NCBI RefSeq assembly: GCF_004359215.1
Contig: NW_027152030.1
Coordinates: 527,561 to 572,754 of the forward strand
Reading direction: 5' to 3'
Source of the DNA: Bremia lactucae
Taxonomy: Eukaryota > Oomycota > Peronosporomycetes > Peronosporales > Peronosporaceae
DNA length: 45,194 nt
Positions 1 to 10,082 of this stretch are shown here, piece by piece. Position 1 is the first letter of the stretch. The number at the start of each line of letters is the position of its first letter. The translations under genes and the position numbers were made by a program. The notes below the pieces were generated by a model, which ran no database searches, was not told where the DNA came from, and worked only from the letters and a program-made list of their open reading frames with translations.

Positions 1-261
1 TTAATATGTATTGCGAGCGTATCTTTCTAGATACCTCGCGTAACGGATGACGCTAGCCGTCATCACGGATGACGCTGGGCGTCATCCCTCCTAATGTGAA
101 TGCACCCATGTGCATCACATACACAAGGGTTGGTCACAAATGTGCACCATACCCGAGTGCTGGGTCTAATTACTATATTTAGTAATTGACCATCCCCTTA
201 AGTACACCAAGTGTACTTAACGGGGACTGTGTAACATTAGGGCAACTTTAGCCCGTTACAG
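1..261 (+). repeat. Retroelement LTR-like terminus made of tandem hairpins
   Basis: No protein is encoded. From 13 to 260 the sequence is almost wholly a row of short inverted repeats: 13-39, 46-64, 67-87, 94-120, 131-149, 168-187, 194-225 and 230-260. Stems are 7-14 bp with 3-7 nt loops, and several carry one bulged base. The last hairpin has TGTAAC at its base on one side and GTTACA on the other, like the ends of family B LTRs here, so this is probably the 3' end of an LTR of an unnamed family. Its left end lies outside the window and no primer-binding site was recognised after 261. Confidence 0.55.
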
Positions 262-807
262 GCTATGCAACAACTGAGTGACATTTTCACAATATTCGAT
301 TCCATTCCCTCAAGTTATGATTAAGAAATTGGTTGAAAATTCTATGAATTGCAATTAAAAGCAAATGAGACAGATTTAATCAGGAAGAAGACAAAAGTAA
401 ATACTTCAAGCACGCTGAAGAAACCACGAGACAGGTAAACCCGTTGCAAACTGGGGACTACGGAGATCAGATTAATGAGTTTCTCAATGACTATTTGGCC
501 GTATTGACTCGATATCCACAATTGCCATCATGTAACGATCAATTTAGTTTCTGTGCTTTCGGGACATGTTTTTTTTGAAAATCGAGAAGGGGGGAAGGGG
601 GGATTAAAATTGGGGATGATATTAACAATAGTCACGTGAGGGTGAAATTAGCAAAACTGGGGGTGAGATTATCAATGCTCTTAATAATTTTCTAACTAAC
701 TATGTAAAGCGCCTCCTTGTACACTGCCTAATCGTGTCTTGTAACGATTGGCGAGGGTTAATTTGAACTTAAATCAACCAATCAATAGAACTAATGTCTT
801 ATTGCGT
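262..807. other. Non-coding AT-rich stretch, nothing recognised
   Basis: No reading frame longer than about 60 codons and no recognisable protein fragment. It has a short G-rich purine run near 580-605 and otherwise plain AT-rich sequence. Probably decayed intergenic or retroelement DNA. Confidence 0.5.
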
Positions 808-949
808 CAATATTACGAATTTGGTAATATTGGAAATATTAAGCCAAAATTGATAAATATAATAATTTTTACGACTTTGTTTATTTTCTCTGATAGGAAA
901 TAATATTTATTATTTCTCTTATAAGCAATAATATATGTGACGGGTTACA
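808..949 (+). repeat. LTR-C fragment (copy 1)
   Basis: This resembles 14661-14868. Both start with a palindromic CAATATTAC...GTAATATTG core, continue with AT-rich sequence containing the hairpin unit GAAATAATATTTATTATTTC, and end in a (T)GTAACGG...GTTACA-like terminus (TGTGACGGGTTACA here). I call this shared piece LTR-C. Only two copies are visible, so family status rests on that one comparison. Confidence 0.5.
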
Positions 950-1927
950 GACGGCATTGATATTTGATTCCAATCCGTCAAGACGATCAGCATTGACAAC
1001 TATTCGCGATAACTAAAGCGACATCGCATTGTTGCAAATTGGCTATCAACCGAGGTGTACAATGCGCAACTGTAATATTTCTAAAAGTCGGTTAAAACTT
1101 TTAGCCGAAGCAGATTCAAAATTCATTACAAACTCAGGCTACCTATTTTTCTTGATTTTTTTAGGTAGCGTAAGCAGAGATGGTTAAACGGAAAAGTCCA
1201 GAAAGATTGCTAGGATAAGGTATAAAAAAGTGACGTGATTGAGAAATATATTTTTCTGACGGTATCCGCGAGCCCTAAATAAATTCGACTTACCAATACG
1301 GGACCACGTCCACTCACCGCACGCGAAAAGTCATTTACTGAGCTATGCGCGATTAGGACGTCACACACATGCATCACTTTACTTGGGATGGAAAAGGTGC
1401 AAGCCAAAGCAGTGCATGAAACATTTATGTGTCCAACTGTTCTTAACAGCAATAGTAGTGCCTCCCTCTTTTTTAGCGTCTCTAGTAGGGATAAGACTCA
1501 ATGATGGCCCTGCCTCCACATTTCTGCTGGTAGACATATTCGACATAAGGCGACCTGTCCATGAATAGTTGCATGTTAGTTAGTGGTAACGCGTGATCCG
1601 TCACGATCAAAAGGAAAATAAAATTCCGAAAGCCGATACTGAATATACGTGATACCGGTAATATGTTATAAAGGGGTTCGGAAAAACCCATTCCAATCGT
1701 AATGTTGATGTAATTTCACTCTACCACTGATAATTTACGATTATATATTTTAATTGGATAAAACAAATTGACATTGTACTTACAAGTCTCAATGTAAATA
1801 AAAGGAAACCTAGTTTTTAATATGCAACTTTATAATGACTTATTATACATTATTATTAACTAATTTTTAAATTGTAGCTGGAATATGTAAATTTGGTGCG
1901 GTCACTCACAATTTCAATCGGGACCGC
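950..1927. other. Intergenic, no supported gene
   Basis: Short open frames occur (for example 1383-1568 plus, 1482-1691 minus, 1210-1452 minus). None has a recognisable domain, a convincing signal peptide or an RxLR-type motif, and they overlap each other on both strands. I treat them as chance. Confidence 0.5.
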
Positions 1928-1929
1928 TT

Positions 1930-2510
1930 AGAACAGATCAGCATGAGCTGAAGACAGCTGGGAGGGCGCTTCAGCGCCGGCCACGCTTTCCATCAGCGAC
2001 AGTCCAGCGCCAGGGTCCGGGGGAGGCGACGTACTTGGAAGGAGTACCCGGCGCCGACCACTGACGGGCAGGAGATGGATAGTCGGTGGCTGCACGCCGC
2101 CCGTGCCTGAGAAGCCCTCCTTGCCAGCGTCCACCGTCCACGCGTTAAGCGGAGATGAAAAGTCACCCAGGGACAAGCCAAATAATTGCTAAGCTATTGA
2201 CTATTACGGATGTGTTTGCCGCGGGATCTAAAAAAACGCGCGACTGGAGACACCAGTCGCGGCAGGCGAGAGAGTTCCCGGCGAGGACTTCATGTTGGAT
2301 CTCTTTAAATTCTCTCCTGTGGACGCAGTGCTTCTCAAGGCCATTTGTGAAAATCGTTCGGTTATCGGCACAAAGTGGCCTATCGCGAGGGAAATACGGA
2401 TGAGTGTCGAATCATCATTGTGATTGCTGAAGATCATATTGCGTTTGAATAAAACCTTTTTTCTTTTTTCAAACGCATGCTTTCCTTTTTTAGGGTGGTT
2501 TTGGATAGTC
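1930..2510 (+). other. GC-richer decayed coding remnant, possibly LINE ORF1 or a captured exon
   Basis: Base composition rises sharply around 1930-2170 compared with the AT-rich flanks. A plus-strand frame from about 2240 reads ERVPGEDFMLDLFKFSPVD and looks like former coding sequence, though I do not recognise the family. Because a LINE reverse transcriptase fragment follows about 180 bp downstream in the same orientation, this could be the element's first ORF; a captured host exon is equally possible. A hairpin of GCGTTTGAA / TTCAAACGC lies at about 2429-2475. Confidence 0.3.
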
Positions 2511-2601
2511 AAGAATTCTTGGGGGCGGCTACCGTAAGTATCTTGTGCTCACCCTCCTCGTCTTGACGGATATATCTGTGGTGGACAGTACTAGCCAGTG
2601 A

Positions 2602-2624
2602 TGTAACAAGGTGTCCCGTTACAT
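2602..2624 (+). repeat. Possible family B LTR start fragment
   Basis: TGTAAC, then AAGGTGTCCC, then GTTACAT resembles the 5' terminus of family B LTRs at 41679 and 41857 (TGTAAC, GGGGTGTAT, GTTACATG). It is only 23 bp long and could be coincidental. Confidence 0.3.
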
Positions 2625-2689
2625 AATTCGTATATCCACTCCAGTGACCGTTGAATTTTCCTCTGCCAACGAACTGGTCATACGGTAGC

Positions 2690-3272
2690 TCAAACCCTGG
2701 ATAGCAGCGTTATTGGCACTGTGCTCTACCGACTGAGGTAGTTTTCATCTATGCGCTTGCAGAGGGTTCTGCCGACGCTATTAGGAGGCTCGCAGCAGGA
2801 TTTTGTATATGGCAGGAAAATGCACAGGTTGGTTGCCATGATGCTTCCCCAGCTTGCTTTTTTTAGCTAGGGACAAAGCAGATTAACCAGTAAGCGCAAG
2901 TCGGGTCATCTTGTTGCTTGATCTCTGGAAGGCTAAAGATGAGTGGACAAAGAATATTTTATGCAGCCTGCGTGCCTACCATTTTGGCGACCAGGTTGTC
3001 CAGCTCATTCAGCCCATGCATACTGGTGCATTTGCTAGGCTCTCCGTAAATGGAAAGCTTTAGGAGCCCGTAGCAGTCCGGTCCGGTATTCACCAAGGTT
3101 GTCCTTTGCCACCATTAATGTTTGTCTTCGTGATTATGAAGATCCGAGTCTCAGCGGGCTTTCCGTGCAGGGAGCGACGGGCGTCAGGCACATATTTTCT
3201 GCTTTCGTAGATGACATGACTCTATTTCTAGAGCTGGCGGAACTGGAGTCAGCAATACGTTTATTCCACTGA
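2690..3272 (+). pseudogene. Non-LTR (LINE) reverse transcriptase fragment
   Basis: A broken plus-strand reverse transcriptase. In order, across shifting frames, one can read a QRVLPTLLGGSQQDFVYGRK-like fingers motif (about 2758), FGDQ(V)VQLIQ and MHTG with FARLSVNGK (about 2985-3055), the GIHQGCPLPPLMFVF motif (about 3088-3125), and the catalytic-box relative FSAFVDDMTLF (about 3195-3230). These are the conserved blocks of LINE reverse transcriptases, which prime on nicked chromosomal DNA. Several stops and frameshifts make it non-functional, and neither the endonuclease nor a 3' tail is visible. It abuts the minus-strand MULE relic at about 3275. Family assignment is firm; the clade within LINEs is not. 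Confidence 0.75.
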
Positions 3273-3279
3273 TTTGAGA

Positions 3280-4377
3280 GCCCTCAAGCCCCACGCCCTG
3301 CTGGCGTGAATCCATATCCTGGTTACGGGTTTTGATTGAGCTTATGATCTCATCAAGACTTCGTTCCTGCTGCATGCTCTGCGGAGGCAGCGTTTTTTGT
3401 AATCTCCAGTGCTTGTAAAGTCTGAAACTTGTAGGATCGTTTTTTTGCAACATCTGCAGTACCTTATGCTGGCAAGCTAGTCCCATAGTCCCCATAAAAT
3501 CTCCTTACATTCGGTATTGTTGCTTGGGTCAATTGCCAGTTGATACTGACTATGCACAATATACAACGCATGTGCCGAAATAGAGCGGTTTACATTGCTC
3601 CAAAATGGAGCTCTCAGCCCAAGAGAAATCTGAAGTCACTCAAGACTAACTTGTCGGCTAATTTCCCGTCTTGGGCATCTCCTGCAAGAACAATCTTCCC
3701 ATATACCTCATCCAGGTCACGAATTGAAGTGGCTATCCATTGTTTAATAAAGGTGTGACTACCTCCGACTCGCGAGGTGCCTGCATGTCCGAAATGACGA
3801 ATGGTCTTTGTCCATAAACAACAAAACGCTCTTTATGGTTGTTCAGCCAGTTTCCTTCTAGATATTTGCAACTTTAAAAGGCACACTTGACGAAGTGATG
3901 CTAGTTTGCTAATATAATTCTGTTCAGTGTGTGCCTCACAAAGTGTCATCCATTTGTCCCAAAATTCCTTGTATTCATTCTCTGCTTTAAAATGCTTTTT
4001 GGTGTCTGCTTGCTTGGACATTCTTGTTAATACGCCACATCAAATCAATACAGCAGCATTGGGAAATGTACTTGTTATTCCTACGATGAGCGCAAACTCC
4101 CTATCAACCACAACAGCAAGTTCATATACATTCAACAATGAACGAAAGCAACTTTAAAAACTGTCGAAGGGCCCAAGCGTAATCAGCCACTAATTCTTCC
4201 GAAAAAAAAACAAACGCCAGTGATATTGTCTGATTGTTGACGTAACTCCAACGATGTGCAACAGTGGCATTTTAGACTTATTCGTTTTATAAGTGGAATC
4301 CATAATATAAACCGCAATTTTAGAGAAGCAGCAGCGACGGAAATACCAGTCTTTGGCGCGAAGAACATGCAGCGCAA
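3280..4377 (-). pseudogene. Decayed Mutator-like (MULE) transposase
   Basis: Reading the minus strand from 4377, fragments follow the order of a MULE transposase: a MDSTYKTNKSKMPLLHIVGV core block (about 4310-4240), ADYAWALRQFLKLL (about 4185-4145), REFAL before ITSTFPNAA (about 4110-4070), then EFWDKWMTLCEAHTEQ (about 3960-3910). Next come HFGHAGTSRVGGSHTFIKQW (about 3800-3730) and the zinc-binding end MGTMGLACQHKVLQMLQ with HWRLQK (3495-3400). The set matches the DDE transposase of oomycete MULEs followed by a SWIM-type CxH segment. It has many frameshifts and stops. Terminal inverted repeats were not found. Confidence 0.75.
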
Positions 4378-4441
4378 TCCACCACCATCATTTGTGAGAA
4401 GCCCTTACCCATTATTACGTGTTTGATTGGCTGACGTATAC

Positions 4442-4543
4442 TGTAACGGGGCACTGCGACTTGTACTGTTTAAGTACAAGTCCACTTCACACTGCTTCAG
4501 TTGTGAGTGGTGCCTTTCGTTAGGTGACGTACACTGTACGTAT
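4442..4543 (-). repeat. Family B LTR 3' end, antisense, running into the assembly gap
   Basis: Read on the minus strand this is the 3' end of a family B LTR (compare 36780-36877 and 42430-42517). It holds the same GTAC-based hairpins, the GAAGC-loop hairpin series and a GCCCCGTTACA terminus at 4442. The LTR body would lie to the right, in the gap. A solo LTR or a whole element therefore sits between the MULE relic and the eIF2B epsilon gene. Confidence 0.8.
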
Positions 4544-4643
4544 NNNNNNNNNNNNNNNNNNNNNNNNNNNNNNNNNNNNNNNNNNNNNNNNNNNNNNNNN
4601 NNNNNNNNNNNNNNNNNNNNNNNNNNNNNNNNNNNNNNNNNNN
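4544..4643. other. Assembly gap (100 N)
   Basis: Exactly 100 undetermined bases, the usual convention for a scaffold join of unknown length. The sequence on its left is an LTR end and on its right the middle of a gene, so the real distance may be much larger than 100 bp. Confidence 0.98.
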
Positions 4644-6632
4644 GAGCACTTTATTAATTGCGAATCACAAGTTGCTAAGCGACTGTATGTCACATGTATT
4701 AGCAGTCCTAGCTGTCTCACAGCCGGCGATGCGCTGCGAGAATTGGACCGTACCCAACTCGTACAGAGTAATCCATTTATACTCATGAGCGGCGACGTTG
4801 TGGCCAACATAGACTTGCAGGAAGCTGTCGCTGAGCACAAAAGCCGCAAAAAGTTGGACCCTAATTGCATTATGACGAGCATCTTCAAGGAGTTGCGCCC
4901 AAATTTCGTGACGAGCGTTCGTCCGCTTGACGTTGAACTCATTGTGGGCATAGATGCTGCCACGTCGCAGCTTGTGCTGTATGAGGACAAACCCGAGGAA
5001 TGTAGCACGCGTCTTGCCACGCTTTTTCTCGAGAATCACGCGCAGGTCGCGTTACGTAGCGACCTGTTGGATTGTTACTTGGACGTGTGCTCGCCCGAGG
5101 TGCTTCTCAAATTTGCCGAAGATTTTGACTACCAGGATCTGAGACGGGATTTTTTACATAATGAGGTCCAAAATTATGAACTGGGCAAGAAATTTTTTGC
5201 CAAGGTCGTGACAGATGGTTTTGCAGCTAGAGTTATGGATCCGAGGACTTATGCTGGTGTATCTAAAGCTATTCTGCAGCGCTGGTTGTTTCCCATGGTT
5301 CCCGATGCAAATTACCTTGGAGCGGGTCAAGTGACTCACTTCGAGTATCTGCGTGGCATGCGCTACAAAGACGCTAACGTTTCTCTTGCGAGGACTTGTG
5401 ACATACAGCGAGAATGCATTTTGGGAGCAGGAACGACAGTTGCAGAGCATGCGCGTGTGCTTAAAAGCGCCATTGGCAAAAACTGTGTCATTGGTAAAAA
5501 GGTAACGATAGAAGGTAGCTACTTGTGGTCAAATGTCATCGTTGAGGATGGAGCAGTCGTAAAAAAAGCCATCTTATGTGACAATGTTGTAATCAAACGA
5601 GGCGCCATCATTGGCGAAGGCTGCATACTCTCCTTTGGTGTGGTGATTGGCGATAACTTTACGCTACCGCCGTTCACAAAAGTGACCAAATCTTTGGCAC
5701 AGGTGACAAATGATGGTTTCTTTTCAGAGGAAGATGACGAAGCTCTCCTCGAAAGAAAGGCGCACGCTGAACTTGGTATATTAGCTCAGTGGAGTGCGAA
5801 AGAGGTTGGTGTGGGTGGCGTCGGGCGTATTTGGACGCTTGATGAAGAAGACATTGTAGTAAATTCGGAAAGTGAGGACGAAAACGACGACAGAGACAAT
5901 GAGCTGGCAGAGGCGAATAGGCAAGCACGTCGCCTGGAAGTACTAAAGGGCCATCTCATTGGAGCTAATGATATTGTGTTCAAGAAGATGCAACGGTGGG
6001 AGGAATGGGATACGCTCAGCTCTTCGGAAGAAGAAGATGAAGAGGCGGACCATATTTTGACTGGAGGTGACGCGACAGCGCTGGTCGTACCGTTTCATCA
6101 GATTATTCGCGAAAATGTGTGCACTGGTGATGCTGCTGGCCACAATGTGGATGATTTGTTTATGGAGATTAAAAGTTTCAAATTTGCTCAAAATCGGTCA
6201 TTTGCAGAAGTGATAGAGGCTATTGTGCCAGGTTTGTTGGATCTAGTTCCGACAGGTAACGGACAGTCAGCAATGACAGTATTGGCCAACGTGCGTGACA
6301 AATTTCAGAAATGGAGTTCGGTAATCCAGCGATGTCTAGTGGAACAGAAAGACCAATTGGCTGTTGTGTATGCACTAGAAGGCTATTGTGCCATTTCAGA
6401 AGAACATCGAGCGGTGTGGACACCGCTTTTTCGTTTCTTGCTGCAGATAGTTTACGATCTGGATTGGGTTAGCGATGTTATTATCCTCGACTGGCACGCG
6501 GTCAAGCAGGCAAATATAATCGAAGAGGAAACTCTAGATGCACTTGCGGCTGCATCCAAGAAGGACGTTGAAGAGTTTATATGCTGGCTTCAGGAATCTG
6601 ATGGAGATGAAAGCGAAGAAGAGACAGATTAA
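4644..6632 (+). CDS. EIF2B5: Translation initiation factor eIF2B subunit epsilon (5' partial)
   Basis: Catalytic subunit of eIF2B, the cytosolic exchange factor that reloads eIF2 with GTP and is the control point of the integrated stress response. The visible 662 residues start inside the pyrophosphorylase-like domain (residues 1 to about 215, with FILMSGDVVANIDL and RSDLLDCYLDVCSP). A left-handed beta-helix of hexapeptide repeats follows at about 251-346 (CVIGKKVTIEGSYLWSN, AILCDNVVIKRGAIIG). Acidic linkers lie at about 406-420 and 459-469. The catalytic W2/HEAT domain runs from about 502 to the end, with both acidic-aromatic boxes (DLDWVSDVIILDWH; FICWLQESDGDESEEE). The frame is open to the TAA with no intron. 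By alignment to family members from memory, roughly 70-100 N-terminal residues are missing in the gap. Family identification is secure; whether the allele is intact is unknown. Confidence 0.95.
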   Translation, partial: EHFINCESQVAKRLYVTCISSPSCLTAGDALRELDRTQLVQSNPFILMSGDVVANIDLQEAVAEHKSRKKLDPNCIMTSIFKELRPNFVTSVRPLDVELIVGIDAATSQLVLYEDKPEECSTRLATLFLENHAQVALRSDLLDCYLDVCSPEVLLKFAEDFDYQDLRRDFLHNEVQNYELGKKFFAKVVTDGFAARVMDPRTYAGVSKAILQRWLFPMVPDANYLGAGQVTHFEYLRGMRYKDANVSLARTCDIQRECILGAGTTVAEHARVLKSAIGKNCVIGKKVTIEGSYLWSNVIVEDGAVVKKAILCDNVVIKRGAIIGEGCILSFGVVIGDNFTLPPFTKVTKSLAQVTNDGFFSEEDDEALLERKAHAELGILAQWSAKEVGVGGVGRIWTLDEEDIVVNSESEDENDDRDNELAEANRQARRLEVLKGHLIGANDIVFKKMQRWEEWDTLSSSEEEDEEADHILTGGDATALVVPFHQIIRENVCTGDAAGHNVDDLFMEIKSFKFAQNRSFAEVIEAIVPGLLDLVPTGNGQSAMTVLANVRDKFQKWSSVIQRCLVEQKDQLAVVYALEGYCAISEEHRAVWTPLFRFLLQIVYDLDWVSDVIILDWHAVKQANIIEEETLDALAAASKKDVEEFICWLQESDGDESEEETD

Positions 6633-7092
6633 GTAACGAGTTTAGTCGTTGAGATTATAAGATCAAGCGAATATTATCTGCATGTTTTGGTTGGAATTCT
6701 TTGATAGACGACTATTTCAGTTTTCAAACAATTAAGTCGAGAAATAAGACGAAAGTCCTGCGAATTCCGATTGGAGGTAATCAAAATTTATTTAATAGCT
6801 AACAATTAGTTAAGCATCTTCGAATTTTACTACTTAAGCGTGTGCTAAACGCAACATGAGGAACCATGTAACACATGCGTGTCGAGAATGTTACACGAAC
6901 GGTGTCTTATATGAGGCAAATTTGCACGTAAAGTATAGACATGAGGTTTGCAAGGAGATATATATTTCTGTGACAGGTATTAGTATGTCTAATAATAAAA
7001 CTTTTATATCCAATTGTAATTGTAAACTGTAAAGTGAAAAGAAAATTGAGAATTAAATTGAAACTTTTATATCGTCTTCATATTAGTGACCC
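6633..7092. other. 3' flank of eIF2B epsilon, no gene
   Basis: AT-rich intergenic DNA. An AATAAAA near 6992-6998 could serve as a polyadenylation signal but is far from the stop codon. Nothing else recognised. Confidence 0.45.
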
Positions 7093-7680
7093 CCTATAAT
7101 TGAGCAGGGCTCAAAATTAGCGTTTTCACTATTGGAATTCATTAACTCAGATATTCCAATGTCTAGCACACTGGCAGATTCGATCAGTGATTCGCGCCAA
7201 TGGTGCTTTTGTTGCCTAGCAAAGGTGGCTTCATGACTCTCCAAAGCTTTACTAGGAACATTGCGCGTTGCGCCTAAGGTCTCAGACCTCTAATCGATTC
7301 ATGGCTCGTGGCGTTTAAGCCAGACCAAGGATGAGATCATATCTCGAATCCAAATCAAGGATGAGACAGTGTTCCACATTGTCCAGTTCTAGAATTTCAA
7401 TACCTAAGTTCAACGGAACTTTAGGAACAGTGACAGGAGCCCTAGTCGTTAAATGAACAGTGATTTTGTCAACTTCATGCGCTTTAAGCTCCCCAGCATA
7501 TCGCTATTTTCCTTTAACGAGAAAGACGTCGAGCATAATTGCAAGTCGCCCCTGAGTCAATTAAAATTGACGATGGCTTAGTAAAGCCCTTTACAGTCGC
7601 CTGAGCGACAAACAAGCCAGACCTGTACTCCCGCCCCGTGCCATTACCCACAGAGCTAGTTGGGGCTACACTCGTTGCGA
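7093..7680 (-). pseudogene. Family A Gypsy protease segment, inverted (copy A1)
   Basis: Read on the minus strand from 7680 this matches the protease region of A2 (about 13090-13670): CCCCAACTAGCTC, then ILIDSGA at the aspartic protease active site, then the VTVPKV and LDLDSRYDLILG blocks. The catalytic DSG triplet is retained here, whereas A2 and A3 carry DSK. Frameshifts prevent translation. The segment is inverted in place: immediately to its right, family A sequence resumes on the plus strand exactly where this segment should have led. Confidence 0.8.
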
Positions 7681-10080
7681 AGCGAATCACTGAATGCTGA
7701 AAGCATTGTGGGCCTAGGGCCGAGACATCAAGGGTGTATTATTCCTGAGACACGTGGGGTGGTACGTCTAAGTCCACCGAATGTAGTCGGCCAAGGTGGC
7801 ATGTCAATCGTGACACTATTTTTTGCCAATGCATTTCGAGTAAGACCCTTCAAATGCACGTGAAAGTGACAAGTAACCGGTCACTGAACAAAGAATTTGA
7901 GTCATATAACTCCTCGTCGGATGTCAGATTGTACACCTGCTCTGGTACAGAGCAGATAAAGATTGCGAAACCTGTAAAGCTTGAGAACATAAATGTTCCG
8001 GTCTATAAGAGGCGTATTGTCTCGACACCGAGACAGCAAAGACGCGAAGCGTCAGTAACGTCACAAAGTGATACTAGCGAGCAGTTGCATACGCTTGTTA
8101 ATGGTGTGACTGGGAACATCGAAAGAAAGTTAGCGTTTAGGCAATTCCTTCGTTACTTGCTCGTAGAGATAGAATATTGATGAGTTCGACCGAGCGTTAA
8201 AGGCTGGTGACTTGTATGAGATGGTTGTCATTCGACCAGATATTGAGTTTAACTCATCATCGCTTCTGGATGAAGCCGTAGCGGAGGACACAAAAACGGC
8301 ACTTAGTGCGCGGAGTAGATCATCGATCATATAAGATCCCACGGACCCATTCTTTTCCTTAGTTAAGGAATTCCAAGATGTGGTGTGTACCAACCCACCA
8401 TTGTTTACCTCCGGATAGAGGTGTCCGTCACGACATTGGCTTGGTTCTTGGAAACAAATACTGTGTTACTTGACAGTGGCCTTTTCCAAAGGAACAGTTT
8501 GACTCATTGACGATTTTTTTCCGTGCTAAGGACGAGACTGGAATGGTATGTGAGAGTAAATCTCCTCATTCTACACCGAAATTTCTGTGTCAAAAAGCAT
8601 ATGGCAAATCGCGCACTGTACACGCTTACAACAAGCTTAATGCTGCCACTATACCTGCCGAGACCCTCATTCCCCTAGAAAAGATATTTTTCAGAACAAT
8701 TTACGATATACAGTGCACTTGCTTAGTCGATGGCTATTACCAGCTGCTCATGATAGCTAGTGATATTCCGCATACAGCGGTAGCACCCTACGTGGTATGC
8801 TGCGGGAGTAAATGGTTATGCCACAAGGGCTCTCCAATGCTCGGCTACTTATAATCGTCTTGTGACGCAACTGTTCCGTCCTTATCAAGGTTATGCACAT
8901 ACTTATTTTGATGACTTTTTGTCCATAGTTCTGCGGAGCAGGGTCGTTCGAATGTGAGAACCTCATAAACCATTTGCGAGCAGTGCTCGAGTGCATGTGC
9001 ACAAATAAATTGTATGCCTATGCCTCCAAATGCATTTTCGGCGCAGAAGAAATTCATTTTTAGGGTGCTTTATTGGGAAGCGATTCCTTAAAGCGGATCC
9101 AGCTAAGGTAAAACGCAAAGTTGATTGGCCGGTTCCTAAGAATCAAAAGGATCTACGTACATGGTTGGGCCTCGCAAAATACTTGCACAAATATAGCGAT
9201 AATTATGCTGATATGGCTAGGCCATTATTCAATCTCCTTAAAAAGAATACGGATGGTGCTGAGTAGCACCAAGAATGTCGCGTTTAAAGCGGTTAAGGAT
9301 AGTCGTATCCATGCCCCGATTTTGGCTCTGCCAAATCCAGATTGGCATTTCAGTGTCGTCTGTGACGCATCGGATTTTGCCATTGGCAGCGCTCTGTTAC
9401 GAATAAATAATAACGGGTGAGAGTGTATAATTGGGTTCGAATTTGTACACCTTAAAGCTGTGAAAATGAACTACTCAGCTCATCACAAAGAGTTGCTTGC
9501 AATGAAGCATGCTCTATTCAAATTCAGAGTTCATCTGCTTGGCTCTAAGTCGTTAGTGCGTAAGGACGCGTGATTTAGCGTCCTTACGCACTGCGACTAA
9601 GTCGCCCAATCTCTCACAGAATTAAATGGCTCGATGGCTTTCATTTTTTGCCGAATATAATTTCAAAGTGAAATATAAGCCTGGCAAGCAGAATGCTTCA
9701 GCTGATGCATTATAACGCAGACCGGATTATGAGTTTTCTCACATAACGCCTATAACGTCACCAATTACTTGATTGATCCATTCGGCTTACACCAAGGATG
9801 AACAGAGTGTAGCTCTATAACGAGCGCCTTAGAGAAATAGGTTTAAGACATCGGACATTAAATTATCGGCGCGTTTGCCTGCGAGCGTGCATCGACTTTC
9901 TATCGATCATGGCATGTTGCTTTATTGCTCGGATGCTGCGGATACTCGGGTATCGTAGTCCCTCATGATGGGAATTTGAAGTACCTAATCCTTCATGAGG
10001 CACACGATACTGTCCTTGTTGGTCATCTCGGTAGAGAACAGACCTACGGCTCTGTAAGTCAGATTTAGTGGTGCCGCAAC
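7672..10080 (+). pseudogene. Family A Gypsy pol relic: reverse transcriptase, RNase H, start of integrase (copy A1)
   Basis: Plus-strand relic of Ty3/Gypsy pol. Visible blocks are the linker before RT ([15 protein letters not shown], about 8198), RT fingers and palm (RAKDETGMVCESKSPHS, about 8522; HAYNKLNAATIPAE, about 8620; LVDGYYQLLM, about 8725), and the YFDDF catalytic motif at about 8900-8915. The thumb/connection follows (PVPKNQKDLRTWLGLAKYLH, 9131-9190), then RNase H (FSVVCDASDFAIGSALL, 9350-9400) and an integrase N-terminal zinc region (LILHEAHDTVLVGHLGREQT, about 9985-10045). Stops and frameshifts are frequent. A 15-bp-arm inverted repeat has replaced the RNase H YTDH region (9555-9592). 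The relic stops at about 10080, where repeat R begins. No LTRs belong to this copy. Confidence 0.85.
9555..9592. repeat. Fold-back inverted repeat inside A1 RNase H
   Basis: Perfect 15-nt arms (9555-9569 and 9578-9592) around the 8-nt loop GTGATTTA. The match continues imperfectly outward on both sides. A3 (about 21990-22040) has no such structure at the same place: it retains the loop bases followed by the normal TDHGSLRTATK coding sequence. The repeat is therefore new in A1. Confidence 0.85.
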
Positions 10081-10082
10081 TT

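Noticed and set aside
1383..1568. Short frame with a hydrophobic N-terminal half, considered as a secreted effector
   Set aside because: Only 61 codons, no RxLR, LFLAK or cysteine pattern, overlapped by frames of similar length on the other strand.
4524..4643. Extension of the eIF2B epsilon frame through the N run to an upstream ATG
   Set aside because: Undetermined bases translate as open by default, and the upstream ATG lies in LTR sequence; the gene is 5' partial.
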